From: Methyloceanibacter sp.
GTDB lineage: Bacteria; Pseudomonadota; Alphaproteobacteria; Rhizobiales; Methyloligellaceae
DNA: 7,810 nucleotides
NCBI GenBank assembly: GCA_016649675.1
Contig: JAENXG010000115.1
Coordinates: 1-7,810, forward strand
Direction of reading: 5' to 3'
Part shown: piece by piece, positions 7,461 to 7,810 of the stretch
Numbering within the stretch: the stretch's first letter is position 1
Layout: each line of letters begins with the position of its first letter
Notes under the pieces: generated by a model
Seen by the model: only the letters and a program-made list of their open reading frames with translations
Told to the model about the DNA's origin: nothing
Databases searched by the model: none
Program-made: the position numbers and the translations under genes

Positions 7461-7467
7461 CCCCCTC
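7461..7467 (-). promoter_or_regulatory. Ribosome binding site of the L,D-transpeptidase gene
   Basis: On the minus strand GAGGGGG ends two bases before the ATG at 7458. The spacing is short. Since no other start codon is available between this ATG and the upstream in-frame stop, it supports the long form with the N-terminal domain. Confidence 0.5.
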
Positions 7468-7512
7468 GAACGTAGCGTCGTTGGCTGTCCCTTGGAGAGA
7501 CTACTACCCCTA

Positions 7513-7538
7513 AACACCTGGGCCAATATGCCTGTTCC
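7513..7538 (-). promoter_or_regulatory. Probable EcfG-type stress promoter of the L,D-transpeptidase gene
   Basis: On the minus strand GGAAC (7534-7538) is followed after 17 bases by TGTT (7513-7516). It differs from the EcfG consensus GGAAC-N16/17-CGTT only at the first base of the -10 element. It also fits the looser GGAAC-N18/19-TT form described for Sinorhizobium RpoE2. The expected start near 7504 would leave a leader of about 46 bases. Finding it at the right place for a second gene in the window strengthens both calls. Confidence 0.45.
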
Positions 7539-7666
7539 TTCGCGCAAGTCGTTAGGCAAGGCCAGTTGGATTGAAGGCAGGCCCGGTGAAATACGCGAAG
7601 CAGCTGGGACAGATGTCCGGTGCGGGTCAGTCGGCGACATTCGACGAACGTGATTTAGCTTTGCGT

Positions 7667-7692
7667 TGTCCGCTTCGCCCACAAAGCGGACA
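7667..7692. repeat. Perfect 9-bp inverted repeat TGTCCGCTT / AAGCGGACA
   Basis: TGTCCGCTT (7667-7675) and AAGCGGACA (7684-7692) are exact reverse complements separated by eight bases. About 65 bases upstream of the plus-strand start codon, this could be an operator for a dimeric regulator or a hairpin in a leader. From memory, similar TGTCCGCTT-type intergenic sequences recur in Bradyrhizobium-like genomes, so it may be part of a dispersed palindromic repeat. That is recollection, not evidence from the window. Confidence 0.5.
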
Positions 7693-7704
7693 TAGTGCAC
7701 CGTT

Positions 7705-7724
7705 CTTGAGCAAGCGCGCTCAAG
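7705..7724. repeat. 7-bp inverted repeat CTTGAGC / GCTCAAG
   Basis: CTTGAGC (7705-7711) and GCTCAAG (7718-7724) form a perfect stem with a six-base loop. It ends about 17 bases before the ribosome binding site of the gene at the right edge. It could be an operator or a leader hairpin affecting that gene, and is paired with the larger palindrome just upstream. No T-run of terminator type follows. Confidence 0.4.
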
Positions 7725-7741
7725 CTTCTCCTCCCCTAAAT

Positions 7742-7752
7742 GGAAGGAGGAG
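7742..7752 (+). promoter_or_regulatory. Strong ribosome binding site of the right-edge gene
   Basis: GGAAGGAGGAG contains a near-complete anti-16S match and lies five bases before the ATG at 7758. An in-frame ATG at 7740 overlaps the purine run and is therefore a less likely start. Confidence 0.7.
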
Positions 7753-7757
7753 CCGAT

Positions 7758-7810
7758 ATGGACACGATTATTCGCAGCGAGCCCGATGGCCAAATCACTC
7801 AACCTTGGAA
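7758..7810 (+). CDS. Start of an unidentified gene (cut by window edge)
   Basis: Only 17 full codons are visible, reading MDTIIRSEPDGQITQPW. The gene is supported by an excellent ribosome site at the right distance and an open frame to the window end. The peptide is hydrophilic with no signal sequence so far and no recognisable motif. It runs away from the L,D-transpeptidase gene and has two palindromes directly upstream. No function can be assigned. Confidence 0.6.
   Translation, partial: MDTIIRSEPDGQITQPW

Larger units (their letters stand above)
7459..7757. other. Divergent intergenic region with palindromes
   Basis: About 300 bases lie between the transpeptidase start and the plus-strand gene at the right edge. 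The left third holds the EcfG-type site. The right half holds two inverted repeats. A long minus-strand frame crosses the region (7269-7802) but overlaps the transpeptidase and has no family-like content, so it is not called. Confidence 0.45.

Noticed and set aside
7269..7802. 177-codon minus-strand frame over the right intergenic region
   Set aside because: It overlaps the well-supported transpeptidase N-terminus and the palindromes, and has no motif or ribosome site.

Overview
The window reads as chromosomal DNA of a GC-rich alphaproteobacterium, most likely Hyphomicrobiales (Bradyrhizobium or a relative). This rests on the GC-rich coding sequence, a rhizobial-type L,D-transpeptidase, and promoter-like sites of the alphaproteobacterial general stress sigma factor EcfG (GGAAC-N16/17-nGTT). 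No rRNA, tRNA, CRISPR array or insertion sequence was seen.

Left part (1-3814). A glycoside hydrolase family 1 beta-glucosidase is on the minus strand and is cut by the window edge just after its catalytic nucleophile. It diverges from a complete phosphoenolpyruvate synthase gene (ppsA) on the plus strand. The catalytic His and Cys of the synthase align with E. coli numbering if translation starts at a GTG at 1418 and not at the upstream ATG at 1247. The roughly 330 bases between the two genes have no gene or convincing promoter.

Middle part (3815-5019). A gene-free stretch containing a nested stem-loop follows ppsA. Next is a minus-strand gene for an unrecognised 164-residue protein: coiled coil, Pro/Gln linker, and a winged-helix-like C-terminus. 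A textbook EcfG-type promoter (GGAAC-N16-CGTT) lies just upstream of it. About 360 more bases hold a GC-rich palindrome and no convincing gene.

Right part (5020-7810). A minus-strand gene encodes an 812-residue protein with an unusual layout: a predicted cytoplasmic winged-helix-like domain, an Arg/Trp-rich helical stretch, one transmembrane helix, and a periplasmic YcbB-like L,D-transpeptidase with an intact SHGC active site. It also has a probable, less perfect EcfG-type promoter. A palindromic intergenic region then leads to the first 17 codons of a plus-strand gene with a strong ribosome binding site.

The most coherent reading is a stress-related segment. The cell-wall cross-linking enzyme and the small coiled-coil protein share an inferred EcfG control and a winged-helix-like fold. 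The PEP synthase and beta-glucosidase are ordinary carbon-metabolism enzymes next to them. The functional link between the two small groups is inference.
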